From Candidatus Methylobacter titanis (GTDB taxonomy: Bacteria; Pseudomonadota; Gammaproteobacteria; Methylococcales; Methylomonadaceae): a stretch of 47,101 nt of DNA. The position numbers were made by a program, and so were the translations under genes. This document shows, piece after piece, positions 8,174 to 17,460 of the stretch. Below the pieces are notes generated by a model, which saw only the letters and a program-made list of their open reading frames with translations, did no database searches and was not told the origin of the DNA. Within the stretch, counting starts at the first letter, position 1, and the number at the start of each line of letters is the position of its first letter. The stretch spans positions 1 to 47,101 of the forward strand of contig JAQSDX010000028.1 of assembly GCA_029946125.1 (NCBI GenBank), written 5' to 3'.

Positions 8174-9133
8174 TCATTTACCGATAAACTGTCCGAAAGC
8201 ACGACTGCCTTCTCCGGTTTCAATGGTAGCTATCACTTTCAGGGTTTTGGCATCGATCACCGAAACATTGCTGTCAAACCAGTTAGCCACATAGACATGC
8301 CGATCATCAGGATGAGTATTAATGCCTTCAGGTTTGTCGCCAACGGTAATCTGAGCTATTTCCTTTAAGGTTTCTATGTCAATAACGGAAACCGAACCGT
8401 CATTCTGATTAGTCACCAACAGCCGACTATCATTAAGCGCCAGCGTTGTTGCATAAGGCAACATATGGACCTTTATGGTAGCAATGGGCTGCATCCGCGC
8501 TGTTTCTACAACGGTTACGTCATCACTTTTTACGTTGGCAACATAAATGCGCTCACCTCTGGCATCAATGGTAAGTCCAAACGGATGAGTCCCAACTGGC
8601 ACGGTTTTTTTAACGGTAAGTGTATTCAGATCGATTTTTGAAACTGAATTACTAATTCGGTTAGCGACATATAACCAGCGGTTATCAGGACTGACAATTA
8701 AACCAGATGGTGATTCACCAACAGCTATGGTTTTAATTAACTGTAGGCTTTTCGCATCAATAACCGAGACCGTATTTTCATACCAGTCTGCTACATAAAT
8801 ACGCTCACCCTCCGCACCAACAGCAATGCCGAGTACGCCGTCATTGACAATAACGGTGGCAATCGCTTCGCGTTTTTTGGTATCTACAACAGCAAAACCT
8901 TTAGCCTCCGGCGTACTGACGTAAACTTTACTGCCATCAGGAGCAACAGCAACCCCAGCGGGTTTACCGGCAACAGCAATCGTATCGACTACTTTGCCCG
9001 TTGCTGTATCGATAACAGATACGCTATCGTCTAATTGATTGCTGATGTAAGCAAAAGGCTGCGCTGCAAGCGGTGTAGATAAAAAAGCTGTAGCGATGCA
9101 AATCGCTACAGCCTTATAGCTCACTAGGAACAT
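8174..9133 (-). CDS. Periplasmic YVTN-repeat beta-propeller protein
   Basis: A 319-residue protein with a 24-residue signal peptide (hydrophobic AVAICIATAFLSTPLAA) and about seven 42-residue repeats. Each repeat carries YVAN/YVSN-type strands followed by SVSVIDxxTLKVIxTIxVG, the YVTN seven-bladed propeller. The repeats run from about residue 27 to 314. Such propellers often accompany PQQ-alcohol-dehydrogenase and cytochrome systems, where they may be scaffolds, but no enzymatic residue is evident. It starts only two bases after the stop of the MxaD-like gene, so the two must be made together, and both are exported. This suggests a joint role in periplasmic methanol oxidation or its assembly. 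That role is inferred from context. Confidence 0.85.
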   Translation of the reverse strand: MFLVSYKAVAICIATAFLSTPLAAQPFAYISNQLDDSVSVIDTATGKVVDTIAVAGKPAGVAVAPDGSKVYVSTPEAKGFAVVDTKKREAIATVIVNDGVLGIAVGAEGERIYVADWYENTVSVIDAKSLQLIKTIAVGESPSGLIVSPDNRWLYVANRISNSVSKIDLNTLTVKKTVPVGTHPFGLTIDARGERIYVANVKSDDVTVVETARMQPIATIKVHMLPYATTLALNDSRLLVTNQNDGSVSVIDIETLKEIAQITVGDKPEGINTHPDDRHVYVANWFDSNVSVIDAKTLKVIATIETGEGSRAFGQFIGK

Positions 9134-9135
9134 GC

Positions 9136-9699
9136 TTACTTTTCAGCTAAAGCTTTCAGATGAATTAATCCGGCTTCCAGAACGGCTTTTACTGCGTTAT
9201 TAGCAGCTTCGTCGTTCATTTCTTCCGGTGGATTATTGTTCATGTAGGCGCGGTAGTAAGCCGCTTTCCAATCAACCTCAGTACTACCACCTTTTTCAGT
9301 TAAGTCAATGCTTGCTGAATAGTCAGTTACCGGTAAAGCGGGAACTTCTTCTTCTGCGCCGGCATGAGTAATCTTTTTACTTGAACTCATTTCAGTAATT
9401 TTATAAGTATAAGACAGCTTCTTGTCGTCATACTTTTTTAATTCTTCAGTAATCGTGTTGCCATCTTTTAAGGTTAAAACACGCGTCGCACCTTGGGTAT
9501 TGCCACCCTGAATGCTGGTGTTAACAATATCAGGATGCCAGGACATATCACCAAAGTCTTTGATAAGAGCCCAAACTTTTGCAGCAGGTGCATTGATGGT
9601 GATTTTCTCAGCGGTTTTTTGACGCACAGGACCATGAGCGCTGGCTACTGAAGTAAAAAAGAACAGTAAAACTGAAACAAATAAAGCAATTTTTTTCAT
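9136..9699 (-). CDS. mxaD: MxaD-like periplasmic SRPBCC (START-fold) protein
   Basis: A 187-residue protein with a clear signal peptide (MKKIALFVSVLLFFFTSVASA, then HGPVRQ). The rest is a polyketide-cyclase/START-type domain: KITINAPAAKVWALIKDFGD, WHPDIVNTSIQGG, GATRVLTLKDG and DYSASIDLTEKGGSTEVDWK. This matches the MxaD type, a periplasmic protein that in Methylobacterium enhances electron transfer between methanol dehydrogenase and cytochrome cL. It is not inside a visible mxa cluster here. GGAAGG lies upstream of the ATG, and a perfect TATAAT is found on this strand at 9740-9745, although no good -35 is present. The next gene, a secreted propeller, follows after 2 bases. Other secreted SRPBCC lipid-binding proteins are an alternative. 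Confidence 0.68.
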   Translation of the reverse strand: MKKIALFVSVLLFFFTSVASAHGPVRQKTAEKITINAPAAKVWALIKDFGDMSWHPDIVNTSIQGGNTQGATRVLTLKDGNTITEELKKYDDKKLSYTYKITEMSSSKKITHAGAEEEVPALPVTDYSASIDLTEKGGSTEVDWKAAYYRAYMNNNPPEEMNDEAANNAVKAVLEAGLIHLKALAEK

Positions 9700-9911
9700 A
9701 TTAACTTACCTTCCGGGAACATAAAAATCTAAAACTCACATTATATGACAACCAAGCGCTGCAAGCATCAGCTTAAGCTAATTTAAAACATAATAGGAAT
9801 AATATGTTTAAAAACAAGCCCAATATATTGTCAACTATTTACCGACTCAATCAGTCAATAGATATTCGGTAATTGCAGTTGCATTTACAGGTCTAATTTA
9901 AATAAGCCATC

Positions 9912-11078
9912 TTAATTCAAGCACTTGTTTTCAATAATAGCCAGTTTGTCAGATTGAATTCCCAGTAATAATTCGCCTTTTAACAAACCGACCAACTCCC
10001 TTCCGGCCATGTTAAAACGCCAACCATGCAATAATGGACACTCATTACCGTCATTAAACAGCAGCTCTTCCAGATCTTTACGTGTCGCAAGAATAACGGG
10101 GTTTAATGCGTTTTCTTCAGCGCGTATTCTAACCAGTGCCGTTAAAATATCCAGTACCGCTTCTTGTTGCTGAGTTTTTTTTACAGGTCGTCCATTTTCA
10201 TTTAAAGGTATCGGCGCGCGGTTCTTGGCAGCCATAATTAAGTCGCACAGTTCTGTGCCATAACGATTAGCCGTACGTTCATTAATGCCTCGAACATTGG
10301 CCAATTCGCTCACTGTTTCCGGTTGCAGCTTGGCTAAATCGAACAGCATCTCATCACGCAACAGCCAACTCTTGGGGCGATCTTCAGATCGCGCAGTATT
10401 TTCCCGCCATTCGGCCAAGGTTTGAACAATCGACAGTTGTTTTCCTGTTAGCTTGTTTTTACCTTTGATTTTTAACCAGGCTTTTTCAGGCCTTACCTCA
10501 TAAAGATCGGGATTAGACAACTCAGCAAAATCACGCTCCAGCCAATCGCCCCGTCCCAATTCGGCTAATTTCTGCAACATCATTTGATAAATCTTGCATA
10601 AATAAATGACATCATCCGCAGCATATTGAATTTCTGCATCTATCAATGGCCGCTTGCTCCAATCAGCCCGAGTATGGGCCTTGTTTAAATTCACATTTAA
10701 TAAACTGGAAACCAGCATCGCGTATCCCGGATTCTCCTGAAAACCCAGCAACGGCGCAGCAATTTGGGTATCAAAAATCGGTTCGGGTAATTTTCCGGTT
10801 AATTGATAAAATATCTCCAAATCCTGGCGACAGGAATGAAATACTTTTACGATGGATGGGCTGTATAAAACTTCAAAAAGGATATCCAGAGATGGTAATG
10901 CTATGGGGTCAATGCATGCCACCCATTCCGGCGTAGCTATTTGTAGCAGACAAAATTTTGGGTAATAGGTTTTTTCCCGTAAAAACTCGGTATCAAGAGC
11001 TAACCAAGATTCTTTTTTTATCTGTTCACACAGCTTCGCCAGCTGATCAGGAGTATTTATATATTGTATATTTGTCAT
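9912..11078 (-). CDS. rnd: Ribonuclease D
   Basis: A 388-residue 3'-5' exoribonuclease that trims tRNA precursors and other small RNAs. The DEDDy exonuclease domain occupies about residues 1-200: WLALDTEFLREKTYYPKFCL (Exo I Asp and Glu), VFHSCRQDLEIFYQL (Exo II), and EIQYAADDVIYLCKIYQMM (Exo III with its tyrosine and aspartate). An HRDC domain follows at about 205-290, including REDMLFDLAKLQPETVSELA-like spacing (here RDEMLFDLAKLQPETVSEL). The length is close to the E. coli enzyme of about 375. It stands alone with gaps on both sides, so it is probably monocistronic. Confidence 0.93.
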   Translation of the reverse strand: MTNIQYINTPDQLAKLCEQIKKESWLALDTEFLREKTYYPKFCLLQIATPEWVACIDPIALPSLDILFEVLYSPSIVKVFHSCRQDLEIFYQLTGKLPEPIFDTQIAAPLLGFQENPGYAMLVSSLLNVNLNKAHTRADWSKRPLIDAEIQYAADDVIYLCKIYQMMLQKLAELGRGDWLERDFAELSNPDLYEVRPEKAWLKIKGKNKLTGKQLSIVQTLAEWRENTARSEDRPKSWLLRDEMLFDLAKLQPETVSELANVRGINERTANRYGTELCDLIMAAKNRAPIPLNENGRPVKKTQQQEAVLDILTALVRIRAEENALNPVILATRKDLEELLFNDGNECPLLHGWRFNMAGRELVGLLKGELLLGIQSDKLAIIENKCLN

Positions 11079-11686
11079 AGTGTTAAACGAGCAGTCGTTA
11101 AATTAAGTGTAAAACTCATGTGTCTTACCCTTCATAGTGGTTTTTCATGTTAATGATAAGGTTTTATTTGTTGTCTCCCATTACATAGGCGAGTTTATAT
11201 TATTCCAGCTAGCACTGATCAACAGGACCGTTCCCTGCTGATTTTGCGAACAGTCCGATAAAGCTGCCATTATTGATCCCGGAGGTGATATGGGTAGAGC
11301 GATATTATTAAGGTGGACGAAGACATACTGGACGTTTTTCACTGTCCTGAATATACACGAGGATATATGGTTTTTTGTTCGCCGCAATACCAAACTGGCC
11401 ATCGTCGACAGCGTGTTATTTAAAGCCTCAATCGGTCGAACCGATTTGCCAAAAGGATGTCAATACCCTGATTAATGCAATCAAAATAATCTATCGATTG
11501 CATTGACAGATAGGAGATAAAGCACCAAAAGTAGGCGCTTTTAGGCAATAAAGGAGCAACGTAACAGTGTACAGAGAAGAACTTGTGTTACTCCCGACAC
11601 GGCCCAATAGCTACTTTTGGTGAAGAAATGCTTAATAATGCCTACGTCGGTCGGTAACATTTAACCTTTGAATCCGTTCGATCGAA
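11079..11686. other. Long intergenic stretch with a MITE-like inverted-repeat unit
   Basis: About 600 bases with no supportable gene; short frames at 11181-11402 and 11290-11475 lack ribosome sites and motifs. The only clear structure is the 100-base unit at 11523-11622 described separately. Confidence 0.5.
11523..11622. repeat. MITE-like or RNA-like 100-base unit with 12-bp perfect inverted ends
   Basis: CACCAAAAGTAG (11523-11534) and its exact reverse complement (11611-11622) enclose 76 bases. Inside, GTAACA (11561-11566) pairs with TGTTAC (11586-11591). AAG is found just outside both ends and might be a 3-base target duplication. It could be a small non-autonomous element or a structured RNA. 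Confidence 0.5.
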
Positions 11687-12214
11687 TTAACTGCTACTGA
11701 CTCGCTCGGAGCCGCTATTGCCGGACGAGCGAACACGCTGTTTTCCTCGCCGACATTGGTTTTTATCACGTTTTTTATTACGTGCTTTTACCCGCCTTAT
11801 GTCCAATTTATGTTGTTTAATTTCCACTGATTTTAAATGCAGAAAAATATCCTGAGGCATTTCATCCGGCAACTCAACAAGCGTATAGTCACCTTGTATA
11901 TTAATATTATTAATATTATTTTTGTCGACTCCAGACTCATCAATTAACACTTTTTTAAGCTCTTCCGAGTTAATCTGATGTTTACACCCCACACCCAAGC
12001 GATAGCGAACCATTTTAATACCCGGTTGGGCAACCACCGTCCCTGCGGTCCTTACATTCATGGGTTGTTCTACCTCCACCCCTGGGGTCATAACGCCTGC
12101 TCTGATCTCCATGGATGGAGAAAATGCCGCAAGACTGTCGGGAACAGTCACGGCCATGCTGTCTTTATGATTGCTATTTATTTGTTTCACGATCTTGACG
12201 ACCTGTAACCGCAC
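11687..12214 (-). CDS. Stand-alone DbpA-type RNA-binding domain protein
   Basis: The segment at about residues 69-144 (VRYRLGVGCKHQ, then LKKVLIDESGVDKNNI, YTLVELPDEMPQDIFLHL, KLDIRRVKA) matches the DbpA/CsdA C-terminal RNA-binding fold (PF03880). In the helicase DbpA this domain recognises 23S rRNA hairpin 92; here there is no DEAD-box helicase attached. A strongly basic tail follows (RNKKRDKNQCRRGKQRVR). The N-terminal 65 residues look unstructured. The GTG start at 12214 lies 9 bases after the surA stop, in the lptD-surA operon. No good ribosome site is visible, and starts at 12157 or 12112 are possible. An accessory RNA-binding protein is the safest description. Confidence 0.65.
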   Translation of the reverse strand: MRLQVVKIVKQINSNHKDSMAVTVPDSLAAFSPSMEIRAGVMTPGVEVEQPMNVRTAGTVVAQPGIKMVRYRLGVGCKHQINSEELKKVLIDESGVDKNNINNINIQGDYTLVELPDEMPQDIFLHLKSVEIKQHKLDIRRVKARNKKRDKNQCRRGKQRVRSSGNSGSERVSSS

Positions 12215-12223
12215 TAAACTGTT

Positions 12224-13510
12224 TCAAAGTCTATCCTGATAAATTTCCACAAAAGCCTCGTCACGCAATCGGCGAACCCAAAGCTCTGTTTCTTCTTCGA
12301 TTTTTCGCTTACGAATAGCCTCTCTGACTAAGTTCTTTTTAAACTCATTACTATCGTCCTTATTTTCCCGGCCTAAGACTTGAATGATATGCCAGCCAAA
12401 TTGCGTCTGTACCGGCTCACTCACTTCATTAATGCCGAGATTTACCATGGCTTCTTCAAATGGCTTAACCAAGTCACCAGGACCTACCCAGTCAAGTGAA
12501 CCGCCTTTTAATGCCGAACCTTTATCATCTGAATGCGCCCGCGCCAAGGCGGCAAAATCATCACCATCAGCAATGCGAACTTTTAATGCCAACAAGCGTT
12601 TTTTGGCCTCGGCATCATCAATCAACTCATTAGTTTTAATTAAAATATGCCGAACTTTAGTTTTGATAATCATGTGATTATCCATGCCTTTCAACTGCAA
12701 CATTTTAATGATATGAAAGCCGCTCGGACTGCGTATAGGGTCAGACACATCGCCTTGCTTCATTTCCCTGATTTCATTAACAAACAAGGTTGGTATTTCA
12801 CTCATGGTACGCCAACCCAGATCACCACCTTTTAGGGCATTTGCGTCTTCTGAATCACTTATTGCCGTTTGGCTGAAATCTTGTCCTGCCCGCAGTTTGT
12901 TAACCAGATCATCGGCTTTGCTCATTGCACGCTGTACCTCTGTCGATGACGCACCTTCTTTAACTGCAATCAATATATGGCCTAAATGATACTGCGTAGA
13001 CTCTTCGCCAATTTTATCCTGGGTTTCCAAATAGTGCTCAACCTCGCGGTCAGTCACCTTAATACGTCCGCCTATCTCTCTGCCGCGTAATTGATTAATA
13101 ACGATTTCGTTGCGCATATTATCCAAAAAACTTTGATAACTAATGCCCTGCCCTTCCAGTTCTGCCCTGAATTGTTCAACATCCATATTATTTCTTCGGG
13201 CTATATCTGCAGTCGAACTGTTAAGCATTTCTTCGCTGACGGTAATCCCGGCCTTTTCCGCCAGTTGCCGCTGGAGTTTATCCACAATCATTTTTTCCAG
13301 TACTTGTTTACGCAGTATGTACGCAGGCGGAATCGCGGCCTTACTCTGCTGTATTCTTTGCTCAATAACCGTAACTTCTTTTTGTAATTCCCGCTCAAGA
13401 ATAACGTCATCTTCAACCACAGCGATAATGGTATCGAGAACTTCGGCGTGCACTAAAAAGTTGCCAAACAATAAATTACACAGCAGCACTGCAACAATAG
13501 TTCTTTTCAT
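12224..13510 (-). CDS. surA: Periplasmic chaperone and peptidyl-prolyl isomerase SurA
   Basis: SurA escorts outer-membrane proteins, LptD among them, to the BAM complex. From the ATG at 13510 the protein has 428 residues, the same length as E. coli SurA. It has a signal peptide (MKRTIVAVLLCNLLFGNFLV, cleavage after VHA), a helical N-domain, two parvulin domains (about 175-280 with YHLGHILIAV and GGDLGWR; about 285-385 with KVRHILIKTN and GGSLDWVGPGDLV) and a C-terminal helix. An upstream in-frame ATG at 13528 overlaps the lptD stop as ATGA, so it could be used for coupling, adding six residues. Position directly after lptD is the classical gammaproteobacterial order. The usual next gene pdxA is absent, replaced by an RNA-binding domain gene. 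Confidence 0.94.
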   Translation of the reverse strand: MKRTIVAVLLCNLLFGNFLVHAEVLDTIIAVVEDDVILERELQKEVTVIEQRIQQSKAAIPPAYILRKQVLEKMIVDKLQRQLAEKAGITVSEEMLNSSTADIARRNNMDVEQFRAELEGQGISYQSFLDNMRNEIVINQLRGREIGGRIKVTDREVEHYLETQDKIGEESTQYHLGHILIAVKEGASSTEVQRAMSKADDLVNKLRAGQDFSQTAISDSEDANALKGGDLGWRTMSEIPTLFVNEIREMKQGDVSDPIRSPSGFHIIKMLQLKGMDNHMIIKTKVRHILIKTNELIDDAEAKKRLLALKVRIADGDDFAALARAHSDDKGSALKGGSLDWVGPGDLVKPFEEAMVNLGINEVSEPVQTQFGWHIIQVLGRENKDDSNEFKKNLVREAIRKRKIEEETELWVRRLRDEAFVEIYQDRL

Positions 13511-13524
13511 GTTTTCTTGTTTGA

Positions 13525-16356
13525 TCATTCTTGAGGTTTCCGATAACCATAAATTTGATTTTCAAAAAACTGATCCAGTTTTTCGCCAATACCCGTCAAT
13601 CCTTTAAGTTCTATCTGAAAAAACACCCCTGTCTGACTTATGCCGGTAGCGTCGACAATAGGTAAGGCGTCAGGAGTATTTGGATTTTGATTAAGATTTA
13701 TACTATTAATCCAACGTCGCCCAATAACACGAAAACGCCAACAACAATTTTCTTTTTCCAAGCCAAAAAAACTTTCCTGGGTAGAATTGTTCAGCAATGA
13801 ATACGTCCAACGTCCAACCACAGACCAATTATCATAAACCGGCCAGTGGAAGGAAGCATCGCTTTGAATAATATCATAAAGTCTCTTCCCCGATAAATCA
13901 GGGATAACCGTATTCTTTCTATAACGATAGCCAAGATTAACAATCTCACCCGGCTCATTAACATAATGCAAGCCAGCGTTATATCTAACGATATCATTAA
14001 GATGAGAATCCCATTGTACTCCAGAACTCACTGAAACATGATCAGTCAGTCCAGCATTCAACTCAGCTACCAAAGGCGATAATTGGTTGGTTTCTATAGG
14101 GTAACCAGGCAAAGTCACTTTTCTATCCTGAAAATAAATAATCTGACCCACACTGAGTTTTAGCTTTTCCTTGCCAGATGTAGCATCAACCAAACGTGTG
14201 GTTAAGGCTGCTGTAAGCTGATTGGCATCCTGTACCCTATCTGTGCCGCTAAAGCGGTTTTCCAAGAACATGCTATTAAATGAAAAATCAGTCAATGCCG
14301 TATCAAATATCGGAATGTCGTTCTGATCTGCGTTGGGAATATATAAATAAAACAATCGGGGTTCAAGGGTATGCAGATAAGATCTATTAAAAAAATTCAC
14401 GTCCTTTTCTGTATACAAACCGCTATCGGCAGAAAAAATCGGCAGAGTTCTTGACAGGCTGTCCGTGGCTAATACGCCACCTTTAGGATTGTTTAGCGCA
14501 TACTGGGTATGTTGCAAGGACAATTTTGGCGTTAAAAAAGCACTGGCCGTTTGCAACGGAAAACTGACTGACGGCTTAACATTGGCTCGCTGTCCATTGA
14601 TGACAGAGTCATGTTGAAAATACACATATTCGGCATCCATCAAGGTATTCAATGGCATAAAATCGAATGAGTGATTTAAATTCAGATTAACTTGCGGCAA
14701 TCTCCGATAGGGTAAGCGCTCATTGGTTATCGCTTTATCAATCGATTGATAATTATCAACATGGCCTCTTAAAGAAACCCCCTCGTTTGCATAACCCAAG
14801 TTAGCCTGGCTTACAAGATAACTGTTGTACGTCGAGGTACTAAGAGCATTACCCAAATCAGAGAAATACTCTTTATCCGATACATAATTCAAATCAAAAT
14901 TTGAATTAATATGTGGGGTAAATTGAGTATTATTTTTAAGTGCTGCAAAATACCTGGAATTGTCGCGAAGACTGTCATTAGGCATGAATTCCAGATCCGT
15001 CGTCCCAGCGGTCATCTCTGTCAAATAACGGAAACCCCCGCCCAGTATGGCGCCTCTATTTGCCAGATATCGCGGCCGTAAAGTTGCATCGAAATTAGGC
15101 GCTATATTCCAGTAATACGGCGTTTCCAGCCTAAATCCGCCCCGTTGCGTGTTGCCAAATGAAGGCGCAAGAAAACCGGAAAGTCGTCTGTCATCTATCG
15201 GAAAAGAAAGATAAGGCGAATAAAATACAGGCGTACCTTTAAATTCAAGCCAAGCATTTTTAGCCGCGCCTTGACCGGTCGTTTTATTCAGTTTCAGCTC
15301 AGCCGCATGCACGACCCAATCCTGATTGCCGGGTCGGCAGCTGGTATAAGCAACACCTTTATATCGAGTTAAGGAGCGACTTTCCTTATAAATTGTTTTG
15401 GCCCGGCCTCTGAGCGGCGTAGACGGGGAAATAAACAAAGCCTCCCTTAATCTAGCCTGATCGGACGCCAAGTTAAGGGAGGCTGATTCACTGTGCAAGG
15501 CCAATTCATCTTCACTGTAATAGACGCTACCCTGTAAATCCAATGTCTCCGAAATAGTGTCGTAACTCGCTTTATTGGAAACCGATCGCTGATCCGCGCG
15601 GGTCATTTCAACATTACCGACATAACTGTAAATTTCATTGTCGAATATTTCTGCATAATCAGAATTAATATCCAACGGCGACACATTTCTCAAATCCTTT
15701 TCAGGTACAAAACCCGGTTTCCCACCACCAGGCGCTGTACAGTTTAGCCAAGGATCATATTTCAGTTGCGACTTAAGATTGTTAAAGGTTTGCTCTTCAT
15801 TATGATCAAACGCCGGAGTGAGCAAACTTATACCCTGCTCATAGGTTTCAACAGGTCGCGCCTGTGCCTTAGGATCGGTACCGACCAGCTTACAATCCCA
15901 GTTTTTACCCTCGGTATTAGCATCGCAACTCCAGCCTGGACGATTGGATTCAGTTTGAAGCAGTTTTTTTGAATCAGGCGTGACAGGTAGCAGATTAACT
16001 GGCTTGGACTCTGCGCTAACTTGCCGGGTGTCTTTATCGGTCTCAATACTCTCGGAGCGTTTGGGAGCGCTGGGTTCAAGCTCTGCACTCTCAACTGGAA
16101 CGGACTTGGATTCAACGTTTACCGGCTCTGCCACAATCGGCTGAGTCGTTGTAATAGCCTCAGGCTGCACGTCTTTAACCGGTTCAACCTGATCAGGAAT
16201 TTTTGCCGTACTGGTTTTATTTGCAGGTTTTTTTTCACCTACACAAACCCACTCTTTGGTATCCTTACTTTGCACGCAATTCCAGAGCGCCTCATTGGCA
16301 ACGCTGACCGGTGTATAAATAGAAGGTAAAAAAAGCAAAAATAAACGACGGCGCAT
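13525..16356 (-). CDS. lptD: LPS-assembly protein LptD (outer-membrane translocon)
   Basis: LptD forms with LptE the outer-membrane barrel that inserts lipopolysaccharide into the outer leaflet. At 943 residues it is longer than the E. coli protein (784). The extra length is an N-terminal Pro/Glu-rich linker (about 45-135) carrying W-x-C pairs: LWNCVQSKDTKEWVCVG, WSCDANTEGKNWDCKLVG and WLNCTAPGG. The beta-jellyroll lies at about 225-350, with YSYVGNVEMTRADQ and ARTIYKES-like text (AKTIYKESRSLTRYKGVAYT). The C-terminal barrel ends after the conserved ENCCWRFRVIGRRW cysteine pair needed for disulfide rearrangement. I prefer the ATG at 16356 before RRRLFLLFLPSIYTPVSVA (signal peptide) to the TTG at 16368. 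It is divergent from amgK across about 100 bases. Confidence 0.94.
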   Translation of the reverse strand: MRRRLFLLFLPSIYTPVSVANEALWNCVQSKDTKEWVCVGEKKPANKTSTAKIPDQVEPVKDVQPEAITTTQPIVAEPVNVESKSVPVESAELEPSAPKRSESIETDKDTRQVSAESKPVNLLPVTPDSKKLLQTESNRPGWSCDANTEGKNWDCKLVGTDPKAQARPVETYEQGISLLTPAFDHNEEQTFNNLKSQLKYDPWLNCTAPGGGKPGFVPEKDLRNVSPLDINSDYAEIFDNEIYSYVGNVEMTRADQRSVSNKASYDTISETLDLQGSVYYSEDELALHSESASLNLASDQARLREALFISPSTPLRGRAKTIYKESRSLTRYKGVAYTSCRPGNQDWVVHAAELKLNKTTGQGAAKNAWLEFKGTPVFYSPYLSFPIDDRRLSGFLAPSFGNTQRGGFRLETPYYWNIAPNFDATLRPRYLANRGAILGGGFRYLTEMTAGTTDLEFMPNDSLRDNSRYFAALKNNTQFTPHINSNFDLNYVSDKEYFSDLGNALSTSTYNSYLVSQANLGYANEGVSLRGHVDNYQSIDKAITNERLPYRRLPQVNLNLNHSFDFMPLNTLMDAEYVYFQHDSVINGQRANVKPSVSFPLQTASAFLTPKLSLQHTQYALNNPKGGVLATDSLSRTLPIFSADSGLYTEKDVNFFNRSYLHTLEPRLFYLYIPNADQNDIPIFDTALTDFSFNSMFLENRFSGTDRVQDANQLTAALTTRLVDATSGKEKLKLSVGQIIYFQDRKVTLPGYPIETNQLSPLVAELNAGLTDHVSVSSGVQWDSHLNDIVRYNAGLHYVNEPGEIVNLGYRYRKNTVIPDLSGKRLYDIIQSDASFHWPVYDNWSVVGRWTYSLLNNSTQESFFGLEKENCCWRFRVIGRRWINSINLNQNPNTPDALPIVDATGISQTGVFFQIELKGLTGIGEKLDQFFENQIYGYRKPQE

Positions 16357-16461
16357 AGGTAATATCAAGTTTAGTAGCGTAATGGATCATAAATCGAATA
16401 GAATGCCGGACGCTTATTTTACCTTACTACTACAGCATTATACTAATCTATCCTAAACATC

Positions 16462-17460
16462 ATGATGCCTGAAGATTTAAGATCAATATCGATGTTTGAC
16501 TGGCTTGAGCATGATTTATTGCTCACCATCACCCATTGCGAAATCGCTTCCAGCGATGCCAGCTTCCGGCGTTACTTTCGGGTAAAAACCCCGGACGGAC
16601 AATTCATTATTATGGACGCCCCGCCAAGCAAGGAAAACATTGAACCTTTTATTAGAATTGCCGGACTGCTGACGCAGTCTCAGGTCAACGTCCCGATCAT
16701 ATTCCATCAAAACCTGACTGACGGCTTTTTACTGCTGGAAGACTTCGGTAGCCAATGTTTTCTGGATCAACTTAATGCGAGCACTTCGACCGATCTATAT
16801 CAAAGCGCTTTCGACAGTTTATTCAAACTGCAAACCCAAACGCCCGTACAACACGCCGGACTGCCCGACTATGACCAGGCGCTGCTGCGCAGAGAACTGG
16901 CTATTTTTGACGAATGGTTTTTAGGTCGATTTCTGGATATTCAAATCCCCTCAGCTACTTGGGAGAACGTCAACGCCTTGCTCACGGCATCAGCCCTGGA
17001 GCAACCAAGAACCTGCGTACACCGGGATTATCATTCCCGCAATCTGATGGTTTTAAACTACGATTCACCCGGAGTCATCGACTTTCAGGATGCCGTCATC
17101 GGCCCGATTACCTACGACTTGGTATCGTTATTGCGTGATTGTTATATCGCCTGGCCTGAACAACAGCTTGAACAATGGCGATTCAACTACTTTGAGCGAC
17201 TCCTGCAGACAGGACTGATTCATTGTAGCGAAGCCCAGTTTAACCGCTGGTTTGACCTGATGGGACTCCAACGCCATCTTAAAGCCATCGGCATTTTTTC
17301 TCGTTTGCACTTAAGAGACGGCAAGTCCAACTATTTGGGCGACATACCGCGCACGCTGAACTACGTCACTACCGTGTGCGCGACTTACCCTGAGCTTGCC
17401 GAATTTAACCACTTTCTGCATGCCCATGTATTACCTATATTGAGCGAAGTCGAAATATGA
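16462..17460 (+). CDS. amgK: MurNAc/GlcNAc anomeric kinase AmgK
   Basis: AmgK phosphorylates N-acetylmuramate at C1 in the peptidoglycan recycling route that bypasses de novo synthesis and gives partial fosfomycin tolerance in Pseudomonas. This 332-residue protein has the aminoglycoside-phosphotransferase fold: [12 protein letters not shown] near the start (typical of AmgK), [11 protein letters not shown] hinge, catalytic loop [12 protein letters not shown] (HRD at about 187-189, Asn 194) and the metal-binding [20 protein letters not shown] (about 205-224). The final four bases overlap the murU start (ATGA), so the two recycling enzymes are coupled. Start is uncertain among ATGs at 16462, 16465 and 16492; none has a strong ribosome site. 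The 93-base gap to lptD holds both divergent promoters. Confidence 0.9.
   Translation: MMPEDLRSISMFDWLEHDLLLTITHCEIASSDASFRRYFRVKTPDGQFIIMDAPPSKENIEPFIRIAGLLTQSQVNVPIIFHQNLTDGFLLLEDFGSQCFLDQLNASTSTDLYQSAFDSLFKLQTQTPVQHAGLPDYDQALLRRELAIFDEWFLGRFLDIQIPSATWENVNALLTASALEQPRTCVHRDYHSRNLMVLNYDSPGVIDFQDAVIGPITYDLVSLLRDCYIAWPEQQLEQWRFNYFERLLQTGLIHCSEAQFNRWFDLMGLQRHLKAIGIFSRLHLRDGKSNYLGDIPRTLNYVTTVCATYPELAEFNHFLHAHVLPILSEVEI

Noticed and set aside
11290-11475. Short plus-strand frame in the empty region before 11.5 kb
   Set aside because: No ribosome site or motif; mixed hydrophobic text.
13143-13607. 154-codon plus-strand frame over surA and the lptD end
   Set aside because: Serine-rich low-complexity translation typical of an antisense shadow.
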